A stretch of DNA of 64,000 nt. It comes from Ectocarpus siliculosus. Taxonomy: Eukaryota > Sar > Phaeophyceae > Ectocarpales > Ectocarpaceae. The notes under the pieces are model-generated. The model was given only the letters and a program-made list of their open reading frames with translations. It ran no database searches and had not been told where the DNA came from. Made by a program: the position numbers and the translations under genes. Shown here piece by piece: positions 1 to 13,126 of this stretch (position 1 is its first letter; every line of letters begins with the position of its first letter). Location: the NCBI GenBank assembly GCA_000310025.1, contig FN649728.1, positions 5,144,323 through 5,208,322 on the forward strand. The letters are read 5' to 3'.

Positions 1-511
1 AACTCCATAAAAATTTCTTGCACATCTTATCCCCGTCCTCTAGGGCCTCTTGTGCCCACCATCTATCCCCAATTATCGCGATCGTTTTTTCGCTGTTGTC
101 TAATTTACCAAACTTGTCCATGTCACACCCTCTCTGTCTCATTTCCTCCTCGAGATCCTCTCTTTCCTTCCTGTACAACTCACACTCCCCAACTATGTGG
201 GGTCTACTCTCCTCCGATTTGCCACATGGACATGTGCGTCTATCCTCCTCTTCCTCTCTCCTACGGCTGGTATACCTCTTCCTCCGTTCTGGCAAGTCCA
301 GATCGCCTACTCGAAATTGCAATTTCAGCTTTTTCGCATAGTCCATGGGGCCGTCCAAGTACTTCTTCATCCCTATCCCTTCTTTCAACTTCCCGTATAT
401 CTCCAAATTGCGTTTTATTACTCTTGCTCCAAGATCACACGACAACTTCAAGAAACCCAACTCAAGAAAACAACTACTTGCGGTACGTTCTTGTGCGGTC
501 GCGCGATGCCT
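1..511 (-). mobile_element. LINE-type retroelement, 3' fragment of the reverse-transcriptase ORF
   Basis: On the minus strand an uninterrupted frame of about 170 codons runs off the window edge. It is rich in Lys/Glu/Arg and contains a C-x-C ... H-x4-C cluster (RTCPCGKSEESRPHIVGEC) followed by an acidic helical stretch with a WW pair (GDRWWAQEAL). A zinc-knuckle-like cluster followed by a charged tail is typical of the extreme C-terminus of non-LTR retrotransposon polyproteins. Upstream (above about 511) the frame is broken by stops, and the plausible continuation lies in another frame (540-1055), so the copy looks frameshifted and dead. No poly-A tail or target duplication can be seen because the 3' end lies outside the window. 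The family assignment is inference from motif style. Confidence 0.5.
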
Positions 512-1669
512 TCAAAAGGCTTATGCAGAACCGTCGGTATCAGAACGCTTTGTTGCCGTATTTCGCTAGCTCGAAGGTGTCCTCCCTGCCCAGCTCCCTA
601 AGCTTCTTCGTTGCCTTGTTGGCGAAGGTCTCGAACTCCTTGTTAGTGTAGGTTCCCTGTGGATCCCACCCTACCATGGACATGACCTGAGGTTTGGCGG
701 AACGTCGGCGTTCAAAGGTAGCAAAAGTGTTCCAAAGAACATTGTGTCGAAATGAGGCTTGCGATCCTCTTCTTGAGTAGTCCCGGCTCATGATTGAATG
801 CCATTCGCAACACATGGAGATGTCTCTGCATACGATTTTGACTACAACATGTTGTATTGCAAGAAGCACGCCGTCGATATGACGGTTGAATAACTGAATG
901 CAGGACACACCGCAACGCATCGGCGGGATATGTCGCAAGTGTATCCTAGTTGAAAGCATGTTGTCATCGACAAGAACGTTCACTTCAATCATCACGGCTT
1001 CACGACACGCAACAGAAAAACGTGCGCTAAGACTGAACTGGTGGCTGAGTATCAAATATGTTTCGAACAGAAAAAGCCCACCTCATCAACGGATGGCTCC
1101 ACAGAATCGTGGGAGCTGAGCTTCGCCGCCTCGATTGCGGCTATTTCTCGACGAATCTGCATATGCATGAGTGTGGCGTTACATAGGGGACAATGACGCC
1201 AAATCAAGTCGAAAAGGCGCCAAATCAAGCCGAAAAGGTACTTTCTGGGTGGTAGCGCTCCTCATGATGCGCAAAGCTGTTCAAAGCATTTTTTCACGGA
1301 AGGGTAGCACATCGGACTGCGGGAAGAGGCTTCCATCACCGCTATTTTGGGTTGCCGGCAGTGCATGCGGAAGGACAAAGGCTTGATTTTTCCTGACGGT
1401 TGTGTCTGGCTGCTTTCTTCATATACCTTCTCGTCATCTGGGGAAGGAAGTGTCTCTCGTTCGATAGTACACGTCGTAACCTCTGCCTCGCGACTCAATC
1501 TTCATGATCATTGATTCTATTTCTTTTCGTTTTGTTTCCCAAGCAATAACTGCGGGAATTCGGAAGTATTGTGCTGTCCCAATGCCACCAAGGGGGTTGC
1601 CTTTTCCTGCAGTGTACCTTCTCTAATACACGGCGACCTGCAGTGTCGCGTCTACTTCAGGGAACTAAC
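512..1669. other. No firm gene; decayed retroelement sequence then unassigned DNA
   Basis: Between 540 and 1055 the minus strand has a 171-codon open frame that may continue the retroelement in a shifted frame, but I see no catalytic reverse-transcriptase motif in it. Around 1432-1491 (minus) a short stretch ending in DDEK followed by GTATAT could be a further exon of the gene that contains the 1670-1837 exon. Its acceptor is weak. Confidence 0.3.
1198..1239. repeat. 21-bp tandem repeat, two copies
   Basis: Two adjacent near-identical 21-bp units (GCCAAATCAAG T/C CGAAAAGG-type) differ at single bases. They are non-coding and I assign no function. Confidence 0.7.
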
Positions 1670-1837
1670 CTTTTGTTCCTGTTGGTATTCCTGAATGCGC
1701 TCCTCCCGCAGCTTTCTTGCCCTCACCATGGCATGATCTACCTCCCATTCTTTCTGACGCTGCAAGGACTTCTCCGTCCGCAGGGAGCTTGGGGAGCTTG
1801 ATCCGCCGTCGCTGGCTTGAACCAGCTTTTCCGCATC
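1670..1837 (-). CDS. Isolated minus-strand coiled-coil exon of an unplaced gene
   Basis: This is a 56-codon open exon with a strong acceptor on the minus strand (polypyrimidine then GGCAG at 1838-1840) and a donor AAAAG|GTTAGT. The translation starts DAEKLVQASDGG and ends in a highly charged helix (RARKLREERIQEYQQEQK). It begins and ends in phase 0. It lies downstream of the stop of the LRR-WW gene, so it either belongs to a separate minus-strand gene whose 5' part is in 1838-3435, or shows that the LRR-WW transcript has an alternative 3' end. No domain is recognisable beyond coiled coil. Confidence 0.5.
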
Positions 1838-3435
1838 CTGCCAGAAGCCAGCAGATAAGTGCGTAAATCGGAGCAGACCTGCACTGCTACTTGGACGTGC
1901 AACCAATAAAAAACACAGCCCTAACTGGCACTATTTCACCGGCCAACAGGACGTTTACTGCGCTACTGGGCATCTTTCTGCATCATAGAAAAGAAAATGA
2001 TGGAGCTGTTCTCTGTTCAGACTCTTGATGCAATCGTACCGGAACAGAATGGTGGATGCTTGCTACCATGGTTTCGGCACATTCTTGGCACACTAGTCTA
2101 AGTCGTTTCGTACCCTCAAAACTTCCACAGCCTTGTCTTTGATGAAGACGGCCAATCCCTTGGACTTAGACCGGTTCGTTTTCCTGCTACTTTCGTTGGG
2201 TTCAAACGAATGGCAACAGAACAGGCGTCGTTGGTCGCAGTATTGTCGAGACTACACACCGGGTCGTGCCGCATCAGAAAGGCGGACTAGAGTTGATGGA
2301 TAGACACGTGCTTGGAAGCCAACGACGTGCGCGCTAAAAACACGGCACGCGCCGTGTATATGGGTGCCCCTTAGTCAGTGTAGTAGAATCAGCGATTCCA
2401 TTGGCAGATGCTCCAGAGCGACTACCGAATGGGTTGGGTCCAACAAGATTTTCCCGGAAACTGCGTCCAAGAGTATGCCAACCAAGGTAAATGCATACAC
2501 CTCATGCCAATCAATGCTGCTTACAAGAGTGATCACCTTAGTTCCTTGTCGACCCTCATGGATGCCTTTCGGTTCCCGCTAACGATGGCCTTTCCAGCAA
2601 CACCGTCCACCGGCGACGGAACGTTGGTATCTACAGAGCAAACGAGACCCAGCATATAGTCACGAAATATTTCTGTGCATCAAGCACCAATCACGTATAT
2701 GCAATCCCGAACCACGTTGGCGAATTCATCGGCAGTTTCAAGTGAACCTTTGTGGACAAGGCGATTGCGCATGAGATAAGCTTTCGTTCTTATTAGGCAG
2801 AACCTGGCATGGGGCATCAGGTTCCAGAATTCACAAGCCAGGAAGCGATCGCTACTGTACCAAGTTCTGCAGATTTCGAAACATGCCTTCAGTGCGCCAA
2901 ACTCTTCTCCGAGACTGGTTCATCATCGTCACTACACGACAACATTCGTTGATGCAGGATCCGAAATACCGCAAAGACGTGAATTAACAATACCAACGTT
3001 CAGATGGCCTGTGTACAAAGCCCCAAGAAGCGGTCGGCTCGCCTTTTTTCAAGGCTAAAGCTCGATCTTGATGGCCACTTGCTGCCTCGTGAACGTCGCC
3101 GGAAGTGATCTGCAAGGCCACTGCTTCGGCTGAACCCGTGTCGGGCGCGGTCGTGGCAAGGGTCGTTGACGCTGTTGTTCCGTCTTTTGAGGTCCTCTTG
3201 GTAGCCGCTCTGAGCCGGCCATAGAAGGCAGAATATCCGGGAGCATGTGCGGGTCGACGCACGGCGTAGAAATTGTTTCACAGGGTTTTCGAAGATGTTG
3301 AGCGGTGTCTTTCTACAGCAGCAGCGACAGCATTTGCGGTAAATGTTTAGGGTGACGCCCCCTCGCTCGTTTTCTTTTTTCTTCCGTGTCGACTTGGTGC
3401 GGGCGACTTCAGGAACCGACGGTTCGCTCACTGTT
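1838..3435. other. No confident gene; open frames without clear splice support
   Basis: The minus strand has overlapping open frames at 2984-3262 and 3000-3596. The first gives a protein-like Ala/Thr/Gly-rich stretch, but I could not tie either to the neighbouring exons in phase. 1838-2980 shows nothing I can support. Confidence 0.3.
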
Positions 3436-6101
3436 TCATTTCCTTGGGCGTTGCAATGCTGCCACGGCTCGGAGGATCTCATTTCGGCTTTGGCGGAAGA
3501 CGTGTAGCTTGCACTCAAGGGCCGAGGACGGCAGCCTTTCATGGGCCCTAAAATAACAGCCGGCGACGCCGACCGCGATCGTTTCTCCTGACGCAATAAG
3601 AAATGCCATCGTAGTGCTGCTGCGAACCAAGTCGACTGCCACGAATGAAAAACGCTCGCGGGGTCGCTGCGGTCCAGCGGTCACAACTGCAACATGTGTA
3701 CGTGCCAACTCTCGGGCGCTTTTCGTTCTACTTCTGGCAGTCTCCCGCTGCTCTCCGGGCGCCCCTGCTGACACCTACGTGTGTTGCATCCGATTTGGAT
3801 TTACCATGAATAACCGGGTGCACCTGCAATTTGACAACGGCTGCCTTCAACGGCCACCCTGCTTTTACTTCTCGCCGGCCGGCCGATGAGATACTCACCG
3901 ACTAGCGCTGGTGGTGGCATCGATATTGTCCCCGTCCGACAATAGAAGCAGCGGTGACGATGATGAAGAAGAGACACTCTCGCGGTCGTTATCGCTACCA
4001 GTGCTTTCGTCATCGCTTGATTAGCAAGCCGTTGGGAAGAAACATTGACATGTTCAGAGTCGTGCATATTAACTTGGAGTCGTACCTTTCGCCAGTTAAA
4101 CAAACAAACTAACCGTAGTTGCGGTCTTGCATTCATGCAATTGGACTTCAAACAGTTGCATCACGCACCGACGGCGGCTGGATCGCTGATGCAATAGCGA
4201 AGGGGGAGGGGGCTGAGAGAATCTTCCTCCGGTTGTGCCAGATTTGTGTTCAAAGCACCAGTTGCGGTACCTCAAACTGATAAAAGTGTCGTCGTTGATA
4301 CCATCCGCTGCAGTCTATCTCTGCATATGGCACTTGTATCCTTGACTGGCTGTGACAATCTTGTGTATACGCACACACTCTGAGTTCTTGCTCAGAGGTT
4401 TGGGCCCAAGAAGTTGATATACCCGCAATATATCGCTCTCCTCCCTTCGAAAACGTTGGTACGTGCATGTGACACACCTGCCACCGGCCAAGCTGTAGGA
4501 CGCGCTGTCTGCAGACGACGAAGCAGACCCGGATCGTGATCCTGAACTGGAGGAAGAGGTCGAAGACCTGAGGGAAAACGTGCCAGGAGAACATTGTTTT
4601 CGGCAACCAAACGTGATAGCAGGGAGCATGTCCAGTCAGCTTACATACCAACTGGCCGCTTCTCGGGCGAGAACGTTTGTGTCTGTGCACATCATCGACC
4701 GTTTTCGGAAATAATTAAGGCCGCAAGCCACGCCGAGCAGCTCGTGCCACCCCTACGATTTCCGCGAAGGTAGTCTTACTTGCGCCGAACACAAATCCCA
4801 AAATGGGCTGTCGCTGAGCAAACTCCTTGACCCCATTTTGGCGACATACGGTTTCAGTAGCAAACTCACGCCGTTTCGACTGAGGTCTTCAGGATTTTGG
4901 ACGTAATCTTGTGCATTGTGTTATGCTCCCTGGATCTGGAATCAGTAATGATCGGTATCGGTTCAGTTGTGACTTGTGCCTCACACACATATCTATATAT
5001 GTCCTGATGCCCAGAATTCCCCTACCTCCCACCCACGGCCCCGAAAACTTAGATGGAAAAGCGATAGATTGTTAACCACAAAACCACGAGGTTCGGGTTG
5101 GTTTGATGGATAAATCCGGTATCAGCAAGTCTTTAAAACGTTTCGGCTTGGAGACACTTGCCTATCTTCCTCTGAGTCCGCCACATCGAATGCCGCCAAG
5201 CTTGATGCTGCTCCCGCTGATGTACTGCTTGCAGATGAGGACCGCGACGACTCTCCGTCTTCTACGTCGCTCTGACAATGTGCAACGGGGCGGCAGAGTG
5301 CAACATTTGGTCATTAATCTTGATACCACAACCGAATTAGCCTCGCACTCGGGTTCATATTGGGCTTCGTTGCTCTTACGACGGGTTAGAGAGATTTCTG
5401 GCTCAGTATAAGCAGTGCGCGTGGTCACCTTGCCATCGGTTTCTTTTCACTCATGGTCGTACATGTGCAAAGAATAGCACTAAACCTGAGAAGTGGAAAA
5501 CAACCAAGCGCAACTAAATCTGTCCCAGACGGGAGCTACATACCCTCGATATCGATGACAAAACCATCAGTAAGCCCCCCCCTGCGGTCACTCCCTATTT
5601 CTCCGGGTTTTCGTAGCTCTCCGTGAAGAAGATAGAAACTATCCCTCCGACAATTTCGACGTGGGATAGAACATGCGAAAAGGCCCCCGAGCAAACCCTT
5701 ACCGAGGATCCACTACCATCACCATCATCGCCATTGTCGTCGTCATTGTCGCCGCGGTCATCGCCGCCGCTACTGCCGCCGCTGTCGCTGCTGCTCCTCC
5801 TACTGCTACTGGAGGCGATAGACCACCCCGAGCTTCTGGAGCCCTCGCTGCGGCTGTCACCAGCCGTACCTCTACCTCGTCGTCTTGGGGCAGTCTCCTC
5901 GGTGTCACCGCTGCTGTCACGTCCGCTGCTGCTGCCGGTGCTGCTCATGTCCTCCAGCCGTTGAGACGGAGGCTTGGGAACCTGCATGGGACACGGCCAC
6001 GAGAGCGGTGAACGCAAGCTCCGTCGGGGGGAAGCGACGGCTATGGACTTCAACCAAGCCTTACGAAGGGCGAGAGGGCGCCAGGTTCCGTCACCCACTA
6101 G
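3436..6101 (-). CDS. Ser-rich acidic C-terminal tail of the LRR-WW gene
   Basis: Exon 6101-5703 (133 codons) turns from WRPLALRKAWLKS into long Ser/Gly/Asp-rich sequence. Exons 5271-5162, 4567-4478 and 4015-3899 continue it (ESSRSSSASSTSAG, STSSSSSGSRSGSAS, SDDESTGSDNDRES). The terminal exon 3547-3436 returns to an amphipathic helix (QSRNEILRAVAALQRPRK) and ends in TGA. The 5162/4567 junction is in phase only with a GC donor GATAG|GCAAGT, the optimal GC-donor consensus. With the alternative GT two bases on (CAA|GTGTCT) the frames do not join. The Ser/Asp composition suggests a phosphorylated disordered tail. The start of the 6101 exon has a weak acceptor. Confidence 0.65.
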
Positions 6102-9100
6102 CTTGCATTGGTCACCTCTCGTATTGGAATCGTAGAGGGAACACCATCCTTCAATGTGGCAGTCTTCATGTCGAACTATGCATCCATCCACTTGACTTGG
6201 ATAGCGCACGGCGCCAGTATGGGACGCACGGCGCTTGAAATGTGCAATCGGAGAACGTCATATAGCAAACATACCTCGTAACCATCCGGAATAAACTCCT
6301 CCACCGTCGGACGCACCGTTCGCACTTCACCCGTTTCCCTAACAGTGCACCGAGCGAATTTCAAGCACAGAAGGAGCGCGGGAACTGGTCAGGGCTACCC
6401 CCCGTGTCCCTCTTGTCGGATCTGACGTCCGAGGCAGCCATGTTACATCTCAACGTACAATAGCTCACGATAACGACGATCTAACGCCGGGGTATCAAGA
6501 GCCAAAATGCAGTTTCCTCATCTTCTCTTACCTCCAACGGCTTGTCTAACGAGTTCCCGTTGTATCGATAGTCTTCTCGACGGCTCTCTTCACCCCCTGC
6601 ACCCATTATTACTGGCTTGGATGATGCCCACACGTTTTCAAATCAAATGGGGCGAATCAAGCGATTCTTGAAGCGGGTTCAGTACTGCCACACTTCGGCC
6701 TCATGCGTTGTTATTCTTCTCCGGCTAGGCCTGGCCTAATCCCCGTCCTAGCCCAAACTGAACTGTAACCAAAGGCATCCCAACAGTTTGCGAACTAAGT
6801 AGTGAGCTGTTCATTTTCAGACAGATTGTATTGCACACCCGATACAATCGAAGTCGCAGCTCCGGGATGGGATCGAATATCCTCACGCGTTGCGGACAGT
6901 CTGGGCGTCCTCCTGATATTCTTTGGCCATTGATCGCGCGACCTCTTAGTATTCAAAGTTTTTTCCGTTGTATGTAATGCGTACCATGTGCAGGCACCCG
7001 CGCACGCAACACCTTGTGGAAGATCCCCATTCTTTCTCATTGCTTCACGGAGACACCAACTCACTTGTGCCTCCAAGTTTGCGTGTCAGTATATATGTCG
7101 TACTCTTCTTCCCAAAAGCTTGCTTTCCATTCGGCCATCACACTCACTACCCCAGCCGCCTCGTAGTCGTGCCATGCCTCTCGAAGAGCCTGATAAAGAA
7201 ACAAAAACAATTACAGTAAAAGTACACTTCTATATTTGCCTATTCTCCCCAAGCCTCACCAGACTCACGTGTCTGCGGTAATGGCCATCGTTTGCAGCGT
7301 ATGAGCAAGAAAATACGGCACCGTGGAGAATTAGACGAAAAGGATGGTATTGCGCTTCATAGGTGTTCCTCTCGGGCAACCACCACGCCCAAGAGTGATC
7401 GATTTCCCGCCAAACATCAAGGGCATCCCTTCTGCGCCCTGGGTGCTCCGATTCTCAGCTCTGGCTGGAAATGTCTAGCTGGTCCAAGTGAGAGATCCGA
7501 CAACGACGTTGAGGGGGAGACCACGACACATCCTGTGTATTCCGTAGCTACCAAGTCCACACTAGCCTACCGTTGGCAATCCTGTACCCTTTCACCTTTC
7601 AGCTGTGCAACGTCATTTGTTTCTGACACGCGTTTTGGTGTCAGTGCTCTTTTACACCGCGGATCAGAACAGAGACAAAAGCGCGTAGTCAGCTCCAAAC
7701 TGAGTACCTTCCGTGCGTCTTTTCTGCGCTGGCTTATCCTTTTCTTTGTCCAGATTTTCCATTCCGCGAACGACTCCCGCATCCCCACCCCTAACCACAT
7801 CGCCATGATCCTCCGGAACACCTGATTTAGCGATCACGAAGACCGAATTGATGGTGGTGGTACTGGGACAGGTACGCTTTTGTCGTGGCTCATCCATACG
7901 GGAAATGAAACCTACACTTTCCCTCTCGAGAGCTGCCGCTATATTTGTCCATTCTCATGACCCTTTCCATTTTCGACGTGCCCCTTTGGCTTTATGGCCA
8001 TGGCGTCACGAGACAGTGGCAGCATGTTTCGATATCTGCCAACTTCAGGCTTGCGCAGGATGAAAGTAAAGACCCGTGGGGGCGTCCGATTGAAATGATG
8101 GAAATGATGAAACTATTCCCTGTCCGAATTTTGTTCTCGTGCAAGCACTCCTTCGTTTGAGTTCACGTTGAGGTACTTGACCTCATTCCCCCGACGTGAA
8201 ACGTGGAAGGTACGCAGCAGAGTTTCGCAGCCGCGTGTTTGGAACGTTGTGAGGGAATGGCGCCTTCGGACACGCACATAGCCCAGGCCATGCGTGATGC
8301 AATAGCTGCGTGATCAAGTAGAAGAGGGGAAAGTTAATGTGCCGGTATAACCAAAGTCTCGCCTCGTGCTCCTGTTCCGCTTTCCGCCTGGCGCTCTCCC
8401 CCGCTGCCTCCATGTCTTGCAGCACGAGGTCGACCACCATTTCGTCAACAATCTCCTGGAACTCCTTGTCCCCTCGCTTCACCTTCTTCCCCATCACTTT
8501 GCGCGCTTTCTGCGTCGCCACCATGGCCGCCTTTTGAGTTTCACGAAGTGAGCATAGAAATAGAGTGCACGGATGAATCCAAGATCTAGGGGTCCAGCTG
8601 GAACACGTGCTGCGCGGAATAGAGCGGGTGAGTAAGGCGGTCTAAAAACTGGCATGTGGAACTTCTATTCTCTCGATACCTGTTCGAATGCACGAACACC
8701 GGTACATGAGCTATGTTCATGACATACGATGTACATATATGCACATGCTGTCGAAGCTCTCTGAGACGAGTCGAAGCGCAAGTACAACCTTCCGTTCCTA
8801 TTCAAAGACGAAATCGGAGCAAGTGCGGAGAAGATCAGGCTTCGAACGGAAAAGGACTCGAGGAGGAGAAGAAAAAAGAAGTGGGTCGACCACAATCACC
8901 ACTATCACGTACAACCAACCAAATTTCACCCACTTCGAAAATGGCTGTTGCTTTCGGAAACCACTCGGTGGATTGGTGCAGCGTGTAGCACAGTATGTCT
9001 GTTCACGGAAACATGCCACAGTTGGCTAGGGAATCGCGCTTACCATATGCTGCGCTAGACCCTCAGCGCTTGAGGGCATTTTTCCGAGGCTCGGGTAAGT

Positions 9101-12100
9101 ACGATAGACATGATCATACCAGGACCATACGCGTTCGCCCGGGTATTAAGGAAGGGACTTTTCTATCGACGATTTTCTTGAATTAGAGTCGCTTCTTGCC
9201 CCGACGGGTTGTGCTCTCGATAGCGCTACTGTCAACCTACGCGAACAGTTCAAGAACCCTAGCCCAACCACCGGTGGAAGAGAAATACTACGACGAGTGC
9301 GCGCGAGCCATTAACAATCACTAGTGCAATGTTGGCCTTCGAAAGAGGCAGGCCAACTCGGTCGCAGAACGGGGCGAGTTGAACTGCTCGAATGTGCCCA
9401 CGTCGGAGACAACAATCGCACTTGACATCGCGTGCTTTGCACCTTCTCTTCCAGCTTCGCCACCTCTTCCTCGAGCTGCTGTTCAACCTCGGCCAGTTTT
9501 TTGTCCTCAGGTAGGGTTGCCATGCTCGCCAACACCTACAGGTATTAATATCTCGTGGTTTCAATGACATCCAAGGTGCAACACACACAGGCGGTTGCGT
9601 ATTGACTAGCGCGGAAGAAGCTTGTATTGTGTCGTCCAATACACCCAGGACATGATATTTGACGTCCAAGTTCCGGATGCTTCAGCTTCAAAGCATGCAC
9701 ATGTCGTTGAGCAAGGTGGTGGAATATTCGCATTAACTTCTCTCCGGCTTCTACGGGAACGAAATCCACCCATGTATTCGGCATTGCGGGAATAGGAGCA
9801 TAGTGTACGAAGATCAGGGGTGTAGGGCCATTATTGCATTACGATTGTGGAGAGGGTGGTCGACAAGACAAGACATTGATACATGACAATCCTTAGCCTG
9901 TACCTTATCCAACCTTATTATTGCACACATGTACACGGTACCTGATCTATTTGAGCTTCCTTTTGTTCCTTTCCCCACCCTCGCAGGGACACCAGTTCCT
10001 CCTGGAGACCTGCCACCTTGAGCTGAGGGGACAGACAAAACGGGTCAGGGGCCGAAACGAAGAAAGATATTGCCACCATCCGTGCCGTATTCGTACTCTT
10101 GCACCCAGCCCCCCCGAGATAATTCCTTTTGTGTGGCCCTATCGCTTTTCCACGAACTCTCGTGCTTATCGGCACGCGCCACCCCCTCTGCGAGGCCTAA
10201 AACATTTGGTGGCCTCGTCGTAGAGCTTCTCGGACATGGGAAGTACCAGCGGGTTGGCTACACTGACCCCATGCTCTTATACCCCATGATCAGTGTCAAG
10301 TTTCATTGGGGACCGGCTCTTTTGCGGTAAGAACCGCACTCAGCGTGTTCGAGTACTACTCTGCTCGTGTATATTCTCCCCCGACACGATATGCGCGGAC
10401 TTTTCTTCACGTCGTAGCGGAGCCTGCTCACGTGTTACGTCAGGGTCATTTCGTTTTGACCCATCTGTTCCCCCTTCGAGATCTCTCGGGGAAACATACC
10501 TTTTCGGCCAGTTGCACAGTCGTCTTTCGGCAGCATGGCATCAGCTCGATCAGGAATTCTTACCCGTAAGTAATCTACCATAACTTCAAGGCTTTCATTC
10601 TTCGATATCAACATGCATGCAGGACGTGGAAGCAATGCACTTCCGCGAGGTATCCCCGGTGGGTTGATGACCCTTATCAAGCCAGATTCCATTCTTTTGA
10701 AATGCCAACCCGTAGCACACTTGGTAGGGATACCTTGAGATCCGCCAGCCGATGTTCCCTCTCTTTGTTCAGCGCGTCCTTGCGTTTGGAGAACTTCTTT
10801 TCGACGACCTGGCGACGGTGGGCTTTCATTGCTTCCGCTTCACTCTCGAAGTCCCCCATCTACGAAGAAAACAGAAATTTTAACGCGGGTTTGGCAATGA
10901 AAAAATGCCATTCTTGTTGTATCTTCGTGACGCTTTTTTTTGCTGGCCCCCACAAAAGCAGGGCACCCTCGAGGATGAAATGGTCAAACGTACTGCTGCT
11001 GGGAACAATAAAAAGCCTAGATGATGTCGGTATCACTTGAAACTGATCGATAGGTGAATAGGCAAGTCGCGAGTTCGAATGTTTTTTAACGCCATGTGAG
11101 AGAGTACATCGCACTACTATAGGATCTTTGAGCTACCCAGAGTGTCGGGGTAGGTGAACGCTGTGTATGCCGATCGTCTCGCAACCTCAAGTACATTAAT
11201 GCCCCTAACTCGTTTCAACGGAAAAAATAGCATCAATCCGTCGTATGGAATGAAAACAGGAGCATCCTCCACACATGAGAAGTTTCATGGGAACGCTGAA
11301 CGAAAACCGGGGGCGCTACCTGCTTCTTCTTCTTGAGAGCCTCGGCCATCCGGATGGCCTTCTTGGTGTAGTTCTTCTTGCCCTCGATGGTTTCGGAGCC
11401 CTCTTTGACCAGCCTCCTGGCGAGAGTGACACGAAACTCTATGTCCTCCCTCTCGGTTGCTTGTCTTCGCCTGCCGAAACGGGTATTGTCAGAAAGAAGT
11501 CACAATCCTTGCCTCTACGTGTTGGCGCGTTGCGCAGTTTTCTTCGTTCGTGTTCGTTCACTCCTGCTACGAAGATTACCAGACCGGCGGAATCCGATGT
11601 TTTCCCACTGTGCTATTTACTTTCCATCTATCAAGGAGCTAGGCAGAGTCCTTCTGGCAAAGACTGCGATTTCGTACGGGGATCAGTACACGGAAGGCAC
11701 GGTATTCGCATGGGTTATCGGCTCTAAGTGCATAGCCTACCAAGCGAAAATACCTTAAGGCGTATCGATATATATGCAACAGTTTCAATCGATGTATTTC
11801 GAGCGTATTTTGCTTCACCAAGGATGTGTTGACTGGCCACACAAGCTGTGTTTGGTGTGATATGTCTCGTTTTCATTCACGCCAGACTGCTCCACAGGTC
11901 AAGTTTTTGCCGCTACTGGTACAAGAACTCACCGCTCCTCTTGCTCGCGTTCGAGGATGATGTCGTGCTTGATCAGAGTAGCCTTTCGCTCACACATCCA
12001 CCCTACCTTCGGAGGCACGCACACTCTCCTCCTCCCGTTGGCGCCCATGCACCCACACCTGACGACAACGGGAAAGCAAGATATGCATATGACCCTGCAA

Positions 12101-13086
12101 ATTGCTCAGCCGAAACAACATGGCCACTGGCCATGTTCCTGTACTAACAAGTTTGAAAGTGTGCTCCTGTGTAGCGGTAGCAAGACCATTATGAAAAAAT
12201 CGACAAATAAATTAGCAATAAATCAACGGCCGTAAACTCACGCACCTCAGCCGCTAGTGTGTCTTGAGTTTCAGTTCCTTTTCCGAGGCAAACAGCGGAT
12301 TTGGCTATCCCGGTTCTCAATATCTCCCCGGTTATTGGGCAAGCACCATTCAAATCGTCCATGTCGCCAATAGTGGTACGGGAAAAAACCCAATTATCAA
12401 CAGTCACGTGGATGCTCGCCATTGCTTCTGTAACAAGGCAAGCGAGAACAAGAACGCAACGCAAACCAAACAAAAAATACCTCGATTCGTGCACACCTCC
12501 GAAACATTTGGGTCTTGGTTCTCAGTACCCTGCCCGTGGGATCCCTGTAGTCGAGGAGCACGCTATCTACCTCTTCCCTCGAGTATCCGAAAGACGTGAC
12601 GGCACCTCTTGGCGCCGCCGTTCCGGTTTGCCACTCCTGGGCATCCGTAGAAATAGGGAGGGTTGCGATCGTGGAATGTAAAATACGTTTGTGTCGCGAG
12701 GTTCCCTCTTCCCCGTGAGGCAACTCACTATTCTTCGATCGTGTGACTCTGACCTCCACGTTCCTCCGACGGTCTCCACGAGTGGTTGTTCCGTGTTGCT
12801 TTGGAAACTTCAATTTCAAAGCGTAAGCAACAGGTGAGACTCACGCAGCCCGCTTGGGCCCAAACGTGCCAAGAAATGCGCACCTTTCGGACGGTAGAAC
12901 TTACTCACCCTCTCGAGGGCGGGTAGCATTGTGTCCCAGAACCGCTCGTAGACGAGAGCGTAGAAGTGGTCGGTGCCTTCGTTCATCCCGACCTCGACAT
13001 CCGGCTCAAAGAAAGCAGGGTGGCCTAAGCCCCGCTCATGGATCTGAGGGTGATGGTGTTTTCGTTAAGTGGCACTTCAACAATAT

Positions 13087-13126
<40 letters not shown>

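Noticed and set aside
3000-3596. 198-codon minus-strand open frame
   Set aside because: It overlaps the terminal exon 3547-3436 in another frame. Only the frame ending in RPRK-stop joins in phase to the Ser-rich exon upstream.
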